Program-made: the position numbers and the translations under genes
The notes under the pieces: generated by a model
The model's database searches: none
Told to the model about the DNA's origin: nothing
What the model saw: the letters and a program-made list of their open reading frames with translations, nothing else
Part shown: in pieces, positions 7,562-16,604 of the stretch
Position numbering within the stretch: position 1 is the first letter of the stretch
How the letters are laid out: each line of letters opens with the position of its first letter
Assembly (NCBI GenBank): GCA_013152815.1
Contig: JAADFO010000014.1
Location: 4,521-41,105, forward strand
Reading direction: 5' to 3'
DNA: 36,585 nucleotides
Source: Nanobdellati archaeon
Lineage (GTDB): Archaea > Nanobdellota > Nanobdellia > Woesearchaeales > JAADFO01

Positions 7562-7687
7562 ATGCAGGAAAAGAAACGAAGTTTTTTTGAGAGATTGTTT
7601 AGTGAACTGGATAAGAAACTTGAGGAAAAATCGAAAAATAAATCTTGTTGCTGTAACAAGGATGAAGATAAACCATGCTGCAAGTGA
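7562..7687 (+). CDS. 41-residue cysteine-rich small protein
   Basis: The ORF begins with ATG at 7562, preceded by AGGTGA overlapping the arsR stop, a good ribosome binding site. It encodes a charged, probably helical N-terminal half ([19 protein letters not shown]) and a C-terminal half with five cysteines: [14 protein letters not shown]. The last codons overlap the permease start at 7675 in another frame, so expression of the two is likely coupled. The CCC and CC clusters could bind a soft metal or metalloid such as As(III), or act as a thiol donor, and the N-terminal part may be the interaction helix. The function is inference; the position between regulator and permease is the main argument that it is a real gene. 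Confidence 0.72.
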   Translation: MQEKKRSFFERLFSELDKKLEEKSKNKSCCCNKDEDKPCCK

Positions 7688-8640
7688 CTGTTGACTGGAT
7701 TGTGTACCAGCTTATTGGCATGGATCCCTCTTCAAGGCTATCACAGTCGCTACATTTCTTTGTTTATGATTCCATCAAGATAATGCTGTTGTTATTCATT
7801 ATGATCTCTTTGATTGGTTTTTTAAGGACATACATCTCCCAGAACAAGATAAGAAAATGGCTTACCGGAAAGAAAAAGGGATTTGGAAACTTTTTGGCGT
7901 CTGTTTTCGGAGCAGCAACTCCGTTCTGCTCTTGTTCTTCGATCCCCATCTTTTTAAGTTTCCTTGAAGCCGGAGTTCCTCTTGGAGTAACATTTTCATT
8001 CCTCATAACATCTCCTTTGGTTAATGAGTATTTAGTGGTGTTGATGCTTGGATTTTTTGGATGGAAGATCACATTAGCTTATGTGATTAGTGGAATCTTG
8101 ATAGGTGTTATTTCCGGATCAATATTGGGTAATATGAAACTTGAAAAACACCTCGTAAAGGATTTAATATCTTCAAAGTCCCAAGTTGCTGACGAGATAA
8201 AGTATGATGGGATCAAAAAAAGAATTATTTTTGGTTTGAAGGAATCGATATCGATCACTAAAAAATTATGGATCTGGATACTTGTAGGAGTGGGGGTTGG
8301 AGCTGCGATACATAATTATGTCCCGGCAGAATTGATTCAGGGAATAATCAACAAAGGAGGATTATTTTCTGTGCCCATCGCGACGATTCTGGGAGTTCCC
8401 ATGTATGGGAGTTGTGCAGCCATCGTTCCGATTGCAGTCGTTCTGTTTCAGAAAGGAGTTCCGATCGGCACTGCTTTAGCTTTTATGATGGCAATTTCCG
8501 CCTTAAGTTTTCCAGAAGCAATCATGCTCAGAAGAGCAATGAAATTAAAACTCATCATGATATTCTTTGGGATAACCACGCTAGCTATAATCTTCACAGG
8601 ATACTTATTTAACTTGCTTCAGACAGTGATAACAGGATGA
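7675..8640 (+). CDS. ArsP/DUF318-family permease
   Basis: A 321-residue integral membrane protein of the COG0701 permease family, some members of which (ArsP) export organoarsenicals. It has the family's hallmark [20 protein letters not shown] at residues ~80-99, followed by [20 protein letters not shown]; the second half has the paired repeat [20 protein letters not shown] and [20 protein letters not shown]. About eight hydrophobic segments can be counted, with a cytoplasmic basic loop in between ([10 protein letters not shown]...KKRI). The CSC motif is the predicted substrate-binding thiol site. The gene is AT-rich compared with its neighbours, which suggests that the cassette arrived by transfer. 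It overlaps the upstream small cysteine-rich gene by 13 bases. Confidence 0.9.
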   Translation: MLQVTVDWIVYQLIGMDPSSRLSQSLHFFVYDSIKIMLLLFIMISLIGFLRTYISQNKIRKWLTGKKKGFGNFLASVFGAATPFCSCSSIPIFLSFLEAGVPLGVTFSFLITSPLVNEYLVVLMLGFFGWKITLAYVISGILIGVISGSILGNMKLEKHLVKDLISSKSQVADEIKYDGIKKRIIFGLKESISITKKLWIWILVGVGVGAAIHNYVPAELIQGIINKGGLFSVPIATILGVPMYGSCAAIVPIAVVLFQKGVPIGTALAFMMAISALSFPEAIMLRRAMKLKLIMIFFGITTLAIIFTGYLFNLLQTVITG

Positions 8641-8662
8641 CCTTTCACCCCGCCGTTAGGCA

Positions 8663-8679
8663 GGGGGCATGAAACCCCC
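8663..8679 (+). terminator. Possible hairpin after the permease gene
   Basis: GGGGG and CCCCC are separated by CATGAAA, 20 bases after the permease stop. No T-run follows directly, so a terminator role is uncertain. The next 20 bases contain GCTCGCTACGCTCGCGAT, a short self-complementary GC-rich stretch. Confidence 0.3.
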
Positions 8680-8741
8680 AGCTCGCTACGCTCGCGATAA
8701 AAGGCAAACCTTTTAAGTCATTTCCAAGCAAGGACAGTATC

Positions 8742-9329
8742 ATGAATCTGAACAGATCAGGATCCGCGATTCTTTTGATTGAATTTCAGAACCAATGGAC
8801 GAAAAAAGGGTTTTACAACCGGCTTATTAAAAAACAGTTAAACTCCAGAAATGTTTTGGAAAACACTGAAAAAGCTGTGGATAACGCGAGAAAACAAGGG
8901 GTGAGAATAATTCACGCTCCCCTGGTCATCGACCCTGAAAGCAAAAAGGGGTGGCTCGCCCATCTGACAGGGGGTAAGGTTTTCACTAAAGGAAGCGATA
9001 AGAGCAAGATTTCAAAAGGTCTTTTTCAAGAAGGCGATCTGATAGTGAAAGGCAGATACGCTTTTGATGCCTTTATCGGAAGTGACCTATGCGAACTTTT
9101 GAAAAAAAATAATATTGAAAACGTTTTTATTTGTGGATTTACAACAGATCAATGTGTAGCGAAAACAATGAGAACCATGATAAAGAAAAAGATCGATGCG
9201 TATTTAGTCTCTGATTGTACTGCAACATTCAATGACTTTTTTCAGAAAAGGACCGAAAAGAAATTTGCCGACAAAGTCATTAATTCGCGAGAGATGGAAG
9301 AGTTATGGAACAACGATTTTTATTCATGA
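8742..9329 (+). CDS. Isochorismatase-like cysteine hydrolase
   Basis: A 195-residue protein of the isochorismatase-like superfamily, whose members hydrolyse amides, ureido compounds or vinyl ethers. The catalytic triad positions are visible: the acidic residue in AILLIEFQNQW (Glu here, where Asp is commonest), the Lys in IVKGRYAFDAF and the nucleophile Cys in CGFTTDQCVAKTMRTM. SDCTATFNDF follows, as expected. The substrate cannot be told from sequence. The ATG at 8742 lies 28 bases after the centre of a TTTTAAG box (8711-8717), which points to its own leaderless promoter. Codon usage is AT-rich and Lys-rich, as in the preceding ars-like cassette. Confidence 0.85.
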   Translation: MNLNRSGSAILLIEFQNQWTKKGFYNRLIKKQLNSRNVLENTEKAVDNARKQGVRIIHAPLVIDPESKKGWLAHLTGGKVFTKGSDKSKISKGLFQEGDLIVKGRYAFDAFIGSDLCELLKKNNIENVFICGFTTDQCVAKTMRTMIKKKIDAYLVSDCTATFNDFFQKRTEKKFADKVINSREMEELWNNDFYS

Positions 9330-9441
9330 CATTTAGAAAATGTGGCTCGCGACGATATATGACGCTGTTCACCCAAAAAAAACGATTTAGTTTGATTTGC
9401 GCACCGATTGGTGTTAAAAGGATATGAAGACCGGAGTTAGA

Positions 9442-9449
9442 TTTATAAA
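9442..9449 (+). promoter_or_regulatory. TATA-like box of the methyltransferase-like gene
   Basis: TTTATAAA is centred 25-26 bases before the ATG at 9471. The other possible ATG (9459) would be only 14 bases away, so 9471 is the better start. A small CACC-GATT-GGTG hairpin precedes it at 9402-9413. Confidence 0.6.
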
Positions 9450-9470
9450 CGTTAAAGAATGACTAAAATT

Positions 9471-10064
9471 ATGTTCACGACACAGAACACGACATCGCTT
9501 TACAGAGCAATCGCAATCTTAACGGTCCTTTGGGCGATAATGGCCGTTTATGTATTCGCAGCAGTGAAAAAGACCTACGCGAAAAACGGAACTTTCACGA
9601 ACAAACTTCTAAATTGGTGGTTCGCGATGTGGGGCGTCTTTTTCTCGGCGCTGGCTTTATCCGCGCTATACGGCGTGTGGCTGCTGCCGATCGATAAAAC
9701 AGCCGCTTTGGTTGCCGGCCTGGTTTTATTTGTCGCCGGCATTGTTTTGCTGGCGGTCGGCATGATGGAATTCCGCACCTTGCGCAGGAGCTGCGCGCAG
9801 GACACTTCCAAGCTCATAACCGGCGGGATATACAGATGGAGCAGAAATCCGCAGTTTATCGGATGCCTTTTGTATCTCACAGGAATATCGCTTGCCGGAC
9901 GGTCAATATTCGCCTTCGCTCTCACAGCCGCCGCATCCATTGTTATTTATTGGTACACCGTCAGTTTGGCAGAGCCGTATCTTGAACGGCTGTATGGGGA
10001 AGGATACAGGCGATACAAAAAAAGAGTTTCGAGATGGTTCGGCATTGCTTCAAAAAACAGGTAA
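9471..10064 (+). CDS. Isoprenylcysteine carboxyl methyltransferase-like membrane protein
   Basis: A 197-residue multi-spanning protein. Hydrophobic helices lie near residues 10-30, 48-68, 75-95 and 130-155. The C-terminal half carries the ICMT/PEMT-type signature: TGGIYRWSRNPQFIGCLLYL, then a hydrophobic pair, AEPYLERLYGEGYRRYKKRV and SRWFG at the end. Proteins with this pattern are membrane methyltransferases acting on small lipophilic or thiol substrates, but the substrate of archaeal members is unknown. The frame opens at 9459, but the promoter spacing supports 9471. It lies alone between an isochorismatase-like gene and the convergent atpD, at the end of the accessory strip. Confidence 0.8.
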   Translation: MFTTQNTTSLYRAIAILTVLWAIMAVYVFAAVKKTYAKNGTFTNKLLNWWFAMWGVFFSALALSALYGVWLLPIDKTAALVAGLVLFVAGIVLLAVGMMEFRTLRRSCAQDTSKLITGGIYRWSRNPQFIGCLLYLTGISLAGRSIFAFALTAAASIVIYWYTVSLAEPYLERLYGEGYRRYKKRVSRWFGIASKNR

Positions 10065-10120
10065 CTGTCCCGACGATTGGACAGCGCATCAACACAGGGC
10101 CCGACAACCAAAGAAAAAGA

Positions 10121-10789
10121 CTATGTCCCTGCAGATGCCGCCTTCCGTTCCGCCCGCTTGATCTTGTCCTTCTTCATCTTGATCTTCTTGGTCCGGAAGA
10201 CCGTCTCCCGTTCCATCTCCTCGAGACGGAAGGTGATGAAGGCCTTGGCTTCCTGCATCTTCGGGATGACCTCGAACTCAAGGGCATTGACCCTTCTTTT
10301 CGTCTTGTCGATCTCCTCCAGCAGCCGTTTCATGGCGTTCTCCACCTCTGCCACGGTAAGTATCCTGTCGATGACCTTCTCATATTCAGAGACGGCCTCG
10401 TCGATGACGAAGGACGTCCCCATGACACCATAGCCCCGTTCGAAGACATCCTTCGAGGTCGTCCCTTCGGTGGTCACCTGGGGGACGATGACACCCATGA
10501 CTGATTTCGTCTGGATGTCGAGGGTGGGCATCTTGGAGATGGCAAGAGCGATGCCTTTGAGTTTGGCGTCGGTCTCGAGCATCCTGCAGATGTTCATGGT
10601 CTTGAGCGCGTGCAGATACTCTTCCTGCAGTTCCCGACGGGCCATCTTGGCCTTCTTGAGGATCTCGAAGAAGGAGAGGATCAGGCCGTCACGTTTCTTC
10701 TTGAGGATCTGGTGCCCCATCCGGGCCATCTTGATCCTTCTTTTCAGCGCGATGAGTTCGCTTCGTGTGGGTTTGATGTCGAGTGCCAT
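10121..10789 (-). CDS. atpD: A-type ATP synthase subunit D
   Basis: A 222-residue central-stalk subunit that transmits rotation between the A3B3 head and the membrane ring. It begins with the family pattern IKPTRSELIALKRRIKMARMGHQILKKKRDGL, here residues ~5-37, and is almost entirely coiled-coil at both ends, with a small globular middle. The C-terminal helix (RRVNALEFEVIPKMQ) is typical, and the tail is very basic (KKIKMKKDKIKRAERK). It is the last gene of the nine-gene operon, 12 bases after atpB. Minus-strand T5 at 10112-10116, just past the stop, could serve as a weak oligo-T terminator. Confidence 0.95.
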   Translation of the reverse strand: MALDIKPTRSELIALKRRIKMARMGHQILKKKRDGLILSFFEILKKAKMARRELQEEYLHALKTMNICRMLETDAKLKGIALAISKMPTLDIQTKSVMGVIVPQVTTEGTTSKDVFERGYGVMGTSFVIDEAVSEYEKVIDRILTVAEVENAMKRLLEEIDKTKRRVNALEFEVIPKMQEAKAFITFRLEEMERETVFRTKKIKMKKDKIKRAERKAASAGT

Positions 10790-10801
10790 CGGATGATCGG
10801 T

Positions 10802-12430
10802 TCACTTCCTCTTTTTCACTTTGCTGCCAGGGGCCTTCAATGCCCTGGCTTTTGCGGTCTTTCGCCTGGCCGGCTTCTTTCCGGTGTTCTTGGCAGGCTT
10901 CCTGCCGGCCTTGGACGCTTTCTTCCCCGTCGTCTTCTTGACGTCCTGTTCTGCCTTGGCCGGCGTCCTTGCAGCAGCCTTGCCGACGGTCGCCTCCTTC
11001 TCTTTTTCTGTGCTGTCTTTCTTGTCTTTCTGTGCAGGAGCCGGCTCATCGGCCTGCATATCATCCTTTCCCTTGTAGTACTTCTTCTTCAGTTCAGGAG
11101 AGATCCTTCCGAGCTCGTTGGACGGCAGGGACGACAGAAGGTCCCAGGAGATCTTGAGGGTCTCGAAGATGGACCGGTCCTCGCTTTTTGCCTGTCTGAC
11201 AAACTTGTCCTCAAAGGCCTCGGCAAAGTGCAGCATCCGCTTGTCCCGTGCAGAAAGAGCATCCTCTCCGACGATGGCCACCAGGCCGCGGAGATCCCTG
11301 CCCTCTGCGTAGTTGGCATAGAGCTGGTCAGAGACCTGCTTATGGTCCTCCCGGGTCTTGTCCGGTCCGATACCGAGGTTCATCAGCCGTGACAGGGAAG
11401 GAAGCACGTCCACCGGCGGGTAGATGCCTTTGCGATGGAGTTCCCGTGACAGGACGATCTGGCCCTCGGTGATGTAGCCGGTGAGGTCGGGGATGGGGTG
11501 GGTGATGTCGTCCCCGGTCATGGTCAGGATGGGGAACTGGGTGATGGACCCTTTCTTGCCCTTGATCCTTCCGGCACGCTCGTAGAGCGAAGCCAGGTCG
11601 GTGTACATGTAACCGGGGTATCCCCGTCGTCCTGGGATCTCTTCCCGTGCGGCGCCTATCTCCCGGAGGGATTCGCAGTAGTTGGTGACGTCGGTGAAGA
11701 TGACCAGGACATGCATGTCCTTCTCGAATGCGAGATACTCTGCAGCCGTCAGGGCCATCCGCGGGGTGATGAGCCGCTCGGCAGCAGGATCGTCTGCCAG
11801 GTTGAGGAACACCACGCTCCGTTCCAACGCCCCGGTCTCCTCGAAATCCTTGATGAACTTCTGTGCCTCTTCGCTGGTGATGCCCATCGCAGCGAAGATG
11901 ACGACGAACTTCTCCTTCTTGCCCAGGGTCTTCGCCTGCCTTGCGATCTGGAGCGCCATGTCGTTATGGGGAAGCCCTGCACCGGAGAAGATGGGAAGTT
12001 TCTGCCCCCTTACAAGGGTGTTGGTGGCGTCGATGGTCGAGATGCCTGTCTGGATGAAGTCTGCAGGCTGATCCCGCGCCTGTGGGTTGATGGCCGCGCC
12101 GGTGATCTCGATGCGTTTCTCGGGGATGAGCCTGGGACCGCCATCGATGGGGTTGCCCGCTCCGTCGAAGATCCTGCCCAGCATGCCCTCCGAGCAGGAG
12201 AGCTTTATGGGGTTCCCTAAGAACTTGACGCTGGTGGCGAGGTTGATCCCTCTGGTCCCTTCAAAGACCTGCACGACCACCACGTCCTTGCTCGTGTCCA
12301 GCACCTGACCGGAACGGAACTCTCCGTTGGGCAGTTGCAGCTTCACCAGCTCTCCGTAGCCCACATCGTGTGTCCTTTCGACGAAGACAAGAGGCCCTGC
12401 AATTCGCGTGATTGTTTTGTACTCTTTCAT
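10802..12430 (-). CDS. atpB: A-type ATP synthase subunit B with long basic C-terminal tail
   Basis: The non-catalytic nucleotide-binding subunit of the A3B3 head. Residues 1-455 cover the usual protein: the beta-barrel start [45 protein letters not shown] (in place of the catalytic P-loop of subunit A), [17 protein letters not shown], and the helical end [23 protein letters not shown]. After that comes an additional tail of nearly 90 residues made mostly of Lys, Ala, Pro, Thr and Arg, with repeats such as [17 protein letters not shown] and [18 protein letters not shown]. The total of 542 residues far exceeds the typical ~460. The start has GAGGTAACC upstream. It lies 5 bases after atpA. Confidence 0.95.
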   Translation of the reverse strand: MKEYKTITRIAGPLVFVERTHDVGYGELVKLQLPNGEFRSGQVLDTSKDVVVVQVFEGTRGINLATSVKFLGNPIKLSCSEGMLGRIFDGAGNPIDGGPRLIPEKRIEITGAAINPQARDQPADFIQTGISTIDATNTLVRGQKLPIFSGAGLPHNDMALQIARQAKTLGKKEKFVVIFAAMGITSEEAQKFIKDFEETGALERSVVFLNLADDPAAERLITPRMALTAAEYLAFEKDMHVLVIFTDVTNYCESLREIGAAREEIPGRRGYPGYMYTDLASLYERAGRIKGKKGSITQFPILTMTGDDITHPIPDLTGYITEGQIVLSRELHRKGIYPPVDVLPSLSRLMNLGIGPDKTREDHKQVSDQLYANYAEGRDLRGLVAIVGEDALSARDKRMLHFAEAFEDKFVRQAKSEDRSIFETLKISWDLLSSLPSNELGRISPELKKKYYKGKDDMQADEPAPAQKDKKDSTEKEKEATVGKAAARTPAKAEQDVKKTTGKKASKAGRKPAKNTGKKPARRKTAKARALKAPGSKVKKRK

Positions 12431-12435
12431 TTTGG

Positions 12436-14178
12436 TTACCTCAAGCTATTGAATTCCTGATCCATCTTCTTGTCCAAGCGTTTGAGCAGGCTTGCATAAT
12501 CCTTGTCGAACTTGGCCAGACCGATGTCGTCCTTGGCTGTTGTGGCGAGGATGTCCTTCGCACGTTTTCCTTCGGTGAGCGCACGCTGTCCGAGGACGTT
12601 GAACTTCAGTATGAGCTTCATCAGGTCATAGGTCTTGCTCAGTTCACAAAAGCTGTCGACCTCGTGGAAGGCATTCTGCTGCAGGAAGCTCTCTCGAAGC
12701 AATCGGGCAGTCTCCAGCACGATCTGTTCCTTGGGGGCCAGCGCGTCCTTGCCGACCAACTGCACCACTTCCATGAGCTTGTCTTCCTCCTGGAGCAGGG
12801 TCATCACAGAACCTGTCGTCGCCCGCCAGTCCTCGGCGACCGTCGACTTGAACCAGTCCTCCAGGCCGTCGATGTAGAGGCTATAGGAATTGAGCCAGTT
12901 GATGGAAGGGAAATGCCTCCGCTGTGCGAGTTTGGCATCCAGCGCCCAGAAAGTCTTGGTGACACGGAGGGTGTTCTGGGTGACCGGTTCTGAGAAATCC
13001 CCTCCGGGAGGGGATACCGCTCCGATGACCGTGACCGAACCCTCCTCGATGCCTTTGGCCAGGGGATTGACTATGCCTGCGCGTTCATAGAAATCGGCGA
13101 GCTTGGTGGAGAGATAGGCAGGATAGCCCTCTTCTCCCGGGGTCTCCTCAAGACGGGAGGAGATTTCCCGCATGGCCTCTGCCCAGCGGGAGGTGGAGTC
13201 TGCCATGAGCGCCACCGAATAGCCCTGGTCCCTGAAATACTCCGCTATGGTGATGCCTGTATAGACCGATGCCTCTCTCGCCGCCACCGGCATGTTCGAT
13301 GTGTTGGCGATGAGGACCGTTCGCTCCATGAGCGGCTTTCCTGACTTGGGGTCGATGAGCTCAGGGAACTCCTTGAGCACTTCGGTCATCTCGTTGCCCC
13401 GTTCGCCGCAGCCGATATAGACGATGATGTCCGCATCGCACCATTTCGCGAGCGTCTGCTGGGTCACGGTCTTTCCTGCACCGAAAGGTCCGGGGATGGC
13501 CGCTGCGCCGCCCTTTGCCAGAGGGAAGAGCGCATCGAAGACGCGCTGTCCGGTGATGAGCGGCTTGTGGGGAAGGAGCTTCTTGCTGACCGGACGGGGG
13601 ATACGGACCGGCCAGACCTGATGCAGCTTGAGGACAGTACCGTCGGCGAGCTTTCCGACTTCTTCATCGATGGTGAAGCTTCCGGAGCGGATGGACCTGA
13701 CCGTGGTCTCTTTCACAAGAGGAGGAACGAGTATGCGATGCAGGATGCGGGAGGTCTCCTGGACCGTGCCGACCACGTCTCCTCCTTTTACCTTGTCGCC
13801 GGCCTTCACCGTACTCTTGAAGGTCCATTTCTTCTTGAAGTCGAGGCCGTCGGCATAGACACCCCGCCTGATGTAGTCCCCCATCTTCTCGACGAGGACG
13901 GGCAGGGGGCGTTGGATGCCATCATAGATGCTGGTCAGGAGACCGGGACCGAGCTGTACCGAGAGCGGTTTTTCGGTGGTGACGACCTCTTCTCCCGGAC
14001 GGAGGAGGGTCGTGTCCTCATAGACCTGGATGGTGGTGATGTCTCCCTCGATCTGGATGACCTCGCCCATGAGGTGTTCTTTGCCGACATTGACCAGATC
14101 GAACATGGTGGCATCGATGCCTTTCGCCTGGACAACCGGTCCTGCAATCCGATAGAGTGTTCCTTTTCTACTTGTCAT
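12436..14178 (-). CDS. atpA: A-type ATP synthase catalytic subunit A
   Basis: A 580-residue catalytic subunit. It shows the beta-barrel start [18 protein letters not shown], the insertion domain expected in A-type proteins (~residues 110-190), the Walker A motif [17 protein letters not shown] at ~231-247, [21 protein letters not shown], the Walker B region [21 protein letters not shown], and [26 protein letters not shown]. All catalytic elements appear intact. A second feature typical of the family is [19 protein letters not shown]. The start ATG at 14178 is preceded by GAGG. A 113-bp gap containing a strong hairpin separates it from atpF. Confidence 0.97.
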   Translation of the reverse strand: MTSRKGTLYRIAGPVVQAKGIDATMFDLVNVGKEHLMGEVIQIEGDITTIQVYEDTTLLRPGEEVVTTEKPLSVQLGPGLLTSIYDGIQRPLPVLVEKMGDYIRRGVYADGLDFKKKWTFKSTVKAGDKVKGGDVVGTVQETSRILHRILVPPLVKETTVRSIRSGSFTIDEEVGKLADGTVLKLHQVWPVRIPRPVSKKLLPHKPLITGQRVFDALFPLAKGGAAAIPGPFGAGKTVTQQTLAKWCDADIIVYIGCGERGNEMTEVLKEFPELIDPKSGKPLMERTVLIANTSNMPVAAREASVYTGITIAEYFRDQGYSVALMADSTSRWAEAMREISSRLEETPGEEGYPAYLSTKLADFYERAGIVNPLAKGIEEGSVTVIGAVSPPGGDFSEPVTQNTLRVTKTFWALDAKLAQRRHFPSINWLNSYSLYIDGLEDWFKSTVAEDWRATTGSVMTLLQEEDKLMEVVQLVGKDALAPKEQIVLETARLLRESFLQQNAFHEVDSFCELSKTYDLMKLILKFNVLGQRALTEGKRAKDILATTAKDDIGLAKFDKDYASLLKRLDKKMDQEFNSLR

Positions 14179-14240
14179 GGTTCATAACCTCGTTAGCATT
14201 GCTTCCTTTTTTTAGTATCGTATATCGCATGTGTATATCG

Positions 14241-14270
14241 CATATGTCAGCAGGGTATATCTGACATGTG
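14241..14270 (-). promoter_or_regulatory. Hairpin in the atpF-atpA spacer
   Basis: CATATGTCAG (14241-14250) pairs with CTGACATGTG (14261-14270) over 10 bp with one G-T wobble, around a 10-base loop. Two copies of TATATCGCAT lie beside it (14221-14230 and 14233-14242). The position in the longest spacer near the middle of the operon suggests an RNA processing or translation-tuning element, or an internal promoter; none of this is shown. Confidence 0.5.
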
Positions 14271-14291
14271 GCGGGCGGTTCGCTGCATCGG

Positions 14292-14603
14292 TCATTCCTC
14301 GTCCTTGAGGATGTCGACGCCGATGGCCTGCTTGATCATCTTCCGCAGGTCGTCCTGCCCGCCTGTCTTTTTGGAGAGGGTGATGACGATGGGCTTGGGC
14401 GAACGTTCTGCACGGTACCGTTCATGCTCGCTCACCTGTCGGAGCGTCTCATCATCGACGATGATGATGCCGACGTCGGGATTTTCCATCAGGTCAGAGA
14501 GTTGCCTGGTCGGCTCCTTCGCGGCTTCCTGCACCAGACGGATGCCTGCGAGCTGGAATCCGAGGATGAACTCAGAGGTCCCGAGGACCGCCATCTCCAT
14601 CAT
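14292..14603 (-). CDS. atpF: A-type ATP synthase subunit F
   Basis: A 103-residue subunit of the central stalk with a CheY-like fold. MAVLGTSEFILGFQLAGI at the N-terminus, VGIIIVDDETLRQVSEH in the middle and PIVITLSKK near the end match the family. Its first four bases overlap the end of atpC, so translation is probably coupled. Confidence 0.93.
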   Translation of the reverse strand: MMEMAVLGTSEFILGFQLAGIRLVQEAAKEPTRQLSDLMENPDVGIIIVDDETLRQVSEHERYRAERSPKPIVITLSKKTGGQDDLRKMIKQAIGVDILKDEE

Positions 14604-15643
14604 AGGACAAGCGCCTCCTCTATCTGTTCAGGATCCACGCCGAGTTGGCTCCCCTTGACCAGCGTCTTGAGATTTTTCACCTCGATCTCCTTCAGGAGGG
14701 TGAAGCCGATGATGGTGTTCACCGAAAGGGGATGGAGATGCATGAGCTTGATCGATTTCTGCAGCATCTGCCTGTAGAGTGCTGTCTCGAAGAAGAGCAG
14801 GGACGATTCTCCTTTGATGAACGCAGAGACCAGGGCATGGTAGGGCGTATGCCTCAACCACTGATGGATATCTTCGAAGCGCGGAGATGCGGCCATCCTT
14901 TCGAGCCGGTGGACGCTCAAGATATTTCCTGCAGGGATGATGTGGCGCCTGATCTCTTCTGCCGGACGACCCAGCCTGACGAATTTGGCGATGGTGAGGA
15001 TGTTCTGGATGTCGATCTCGTTCTTGAGGAAATCAGCATAGAGTTTCCCCTGTTTGGTCAGCTGCCCGGTGAATGCCAGCACCTTCCCGTAGTAGGCATG
15101 GTCAAGCCTGTTCTCGACGCTGTTCAGGTCGAAACGGGACTGACCCTGCAGGTCCTTGAACATCTTGAGGTTGACGAGGCCGGATCGCTGGAGAAGTTCA
15201 TAGGCCGTCTTCGCGCCGCGCATATGCTCGATCTTCTGTTTCTTCAGCCGACCGACACCCCGGGTCAGCTGAGAAAGGATCTTGTCGGTCAGCTCGATAC
15301 CGGAAGACAGACCACGGAGAAGTATCTTCAGGGTATGGAAGTCTTCCCTCAGAAGATAGGTCTCGAAGGCTTCGCGCAGACTTGGTCCGGATATCCGCTT
15401 GATCTTGTCGATCTCGTTCTTGTAGTTCAGGTTGAGGGCATATTCGATGAGGTCGGCACCGGCATAGGTCAGCCCGAGCTTCTCGATCTCCGTGCGGTAG
15501 TTTGTCTTCCCGAGATAGTCTGCTATCTCAGCAAAGGTCATCTTCAGGAGCCGGTCATAGTCCTGCTTCTTGAAGAGCTTTGTCCTCATCACCTGCACCC
15601 GTGTATAGGTGTAGGGACTGAACTCGAGCTTGAGCTTGGCCAT
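14600..15643 (-). CDS. atpC: A-type ATP synthase subunit C
   Basis: A 347-residue subunit related to eukaryotic V-ATPase subunit d, which links the central stalk to the membrane ring. It begins with the typical YTYTRVQVMRTKLFKKQDYDRLLKM pattern (split here over residues ~11-35) and has the family's LIEYALNLNYKNEIDKIKRI and TLKILLRGL segments; the end has NTIIGFTLLKEIEVKNLKTL. The sequence is almost wholly helical. It starts at ATG 15643, 132 bases after atpE. That spacer is AG-rich on the coding strand and shows no gene. Confidence 0.93.
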   Translation of the reverse strand: MAKLKLEFSPYTYTRVQVMRTKLFKKQDYDRLLKMTFAEIADYLGKTNYRTEIEKLGLTYAGADLIEYALNLNYKNEIDKIKRISGPSLREAFETYLLREDFHTLKILLRGLSSGIELTDKILSQLTRGVGRLKKQKIEHMRGAKTAYELLQRSGLVNLKMFKDLQGQSRFDLNSVENRLDHAYYGKVLAFTGQLTKQGKLYADFLKNEIDIQNILTIAKFVRLGRPAEEIRRHIIPAGNILSVHRLERMAASPRFEDIHQWLRHTPYHALVSAFIKGESSLLFFETALYRQMLQKSIKLMHLHPLSVNTIIGFTLLKEIEVKNLKTLVKGSQLGVDPEQIEEALVL

Positions 15644-15775
15644 GTTCGCTTTTTCTCGCTTATCTCCTCTGTATCTCTATCGCTCTCTGTGTCTGTTCCG
15701 CTTCCGCTGATGGTTCTCGCTATCTCTCTGCGGCGTGTGCTGCATGCTGCTGCAGGAACGCGGGAACGGTCCGGG

Positions 15776-16324
15776 TCATCCTTCGAGGGCGGCGCTGAAG
15801 GACTCGAGCTTGGTCTCCATGATGTCGGCAAGGAGAGATTCATAACTCAAGTCTATACGGACATCCCCTTCTTTGGTCTCAGCGATCAGACCGCCTTTGA
15901 TGTCGGTGGTCTTGACCTTGTATTTCGGAGGGATCAGGCTCTTGTCAGCGGAATTCACGTAGACCGTGAAAACCTGCATCTGGGAAGCCGCCTGTTTCAG
16001 GAGCGACCGGAGGAGTTGTTTCTGTTCCTCTTTGCTCTGCTTCCTGAGGCGGTCCAGGGCCAGGGCATGGGCCTGTTCCAAGAGCTTCTGACGTGAGGTG
16101 AGCTCCTCATTACGCAGGATAAAACTGGCCTTGACCATCTCGGTCCCATAGACCTTCTCTGCCGCCTTCCTGTAGGCCGCTTCTTTCTCTTCACGTTCCT
16201 TCGCCAGGGCTTCCTTTCGTTCAGCGATGAGCTTTTCGGCATCGCGCCTGGTTGCGTCAAGCAACTCCTGTGCTTCCTGCTTCGCTTCGTTGAGGATTGC
16301 AGCGGTTATGGATTTTACCGTCAT
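15776..16324 (-). CDS. atpE: A-type ATP synthase subunit E
   Basis: A 182-residue peripheral-stalk subunit. The N-terminal ~100 residues form a long charged coiled coil (NEAKQEAQELLDATRRDAEK... EERE). The C-terminal part is the globular domain with IKGGLIAETKEGDVRIDLSYE near its end, a well-conserved pattern of subunit E. The frame could begin at a GTG at 16333, but CAGGTGC looks like the ribosome binding site of the ATG at 16324, so that start is preferred. It partners with subunit H in the peripheral stalk. Confidence 0.92.
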   Translation of the reverse strand: MTVKSITAAILNEAKQEAQELLDATRRDAEKLIAERKEALAKEREEKEAAYRKAAEKVYGTEMVKASFILRNEELTSRQKLLEQAHALALDRLRKQSKEEQKQLLRSLLKQAASQMQVFTVYVNSADKSLIPPKYKVKTTDIKGGLIAETKEGDVRIDLSYESLLADIMETKLESFSAALEG

Positions 16325-16376
16325 GTTTTGCACCTGTCTTGGTTCTCGCCATTCGGCGTCTGGACAGCAGGATGGA

Positions 16377-16604
16377 TCATCCGTTGAGGCCCAGGATCAG
16401 GATTGCCACCACAAGACCGAAGATGACGATGGTCTCGGGGATGACCGTCAGGATCAGCCCTTTACCGAAAAGCTCTTCCTTCTCGGCCATTGCGCCGATG
16501 GCTGCAGTACCGATATCCTTCTCTGCGATGGCAGCTGCGATGGCGCTTCCTGCGATGGCGATTCCTGCGGACAGTCCGATCAAACCGGTATTGATGTCTA
16601 CCAT
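16377..16604 (-). CDS. atpK: A-type ATP synthase membrane ring subunit K (proteolipid)
   Basis: A 75-residue single-hairpin rotor subunit with two transmembrane helices: GLIGLSAGIAIAGSAIAAAI and GLILTVIPETIVIFGLVV. The Glu in VIPET (about residue 57) is the ion-carrying carboxylate. In the first helix I see no Gln at the site where Na+-binding rings usually have one, so a proton ring is the simpler reading, though the PET motif occurs in both kinds. GGAGGTAA lies 5 bases before the start, the strongest ribosome binding site in the operon, which fits the high copy number of the ring subunit. A 169-base spacer separates it from atpI and contains a tandem repeat of TAATCCACGC (16662-16681). Confidence 0.94.
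   Translation of the reverse strand: MVDINTGLIGLSAGIAIAGSAIAAAIAEKDIGTAAIGAMAEKEELFGKGLILTVIPETIVIFGLVVAILILGLNG

Noticed and set aside
10834-14187. Long forward-strand frames across the ATP synthase operon (for example 240 residues at 11498-12220 and 206 at 13567-14187).
   Set aside because: They mirror the minus-strand subunits A and B, show no motif or ribosome binding site, and are shadows caused by the codon bias of the true genes.
14645-16096. A 483-residue forward frame.
   Set aside because: It lies opposite atpC and atpE, whose family patterns are clear, and its translation is low-complexity and acidic without any domain.
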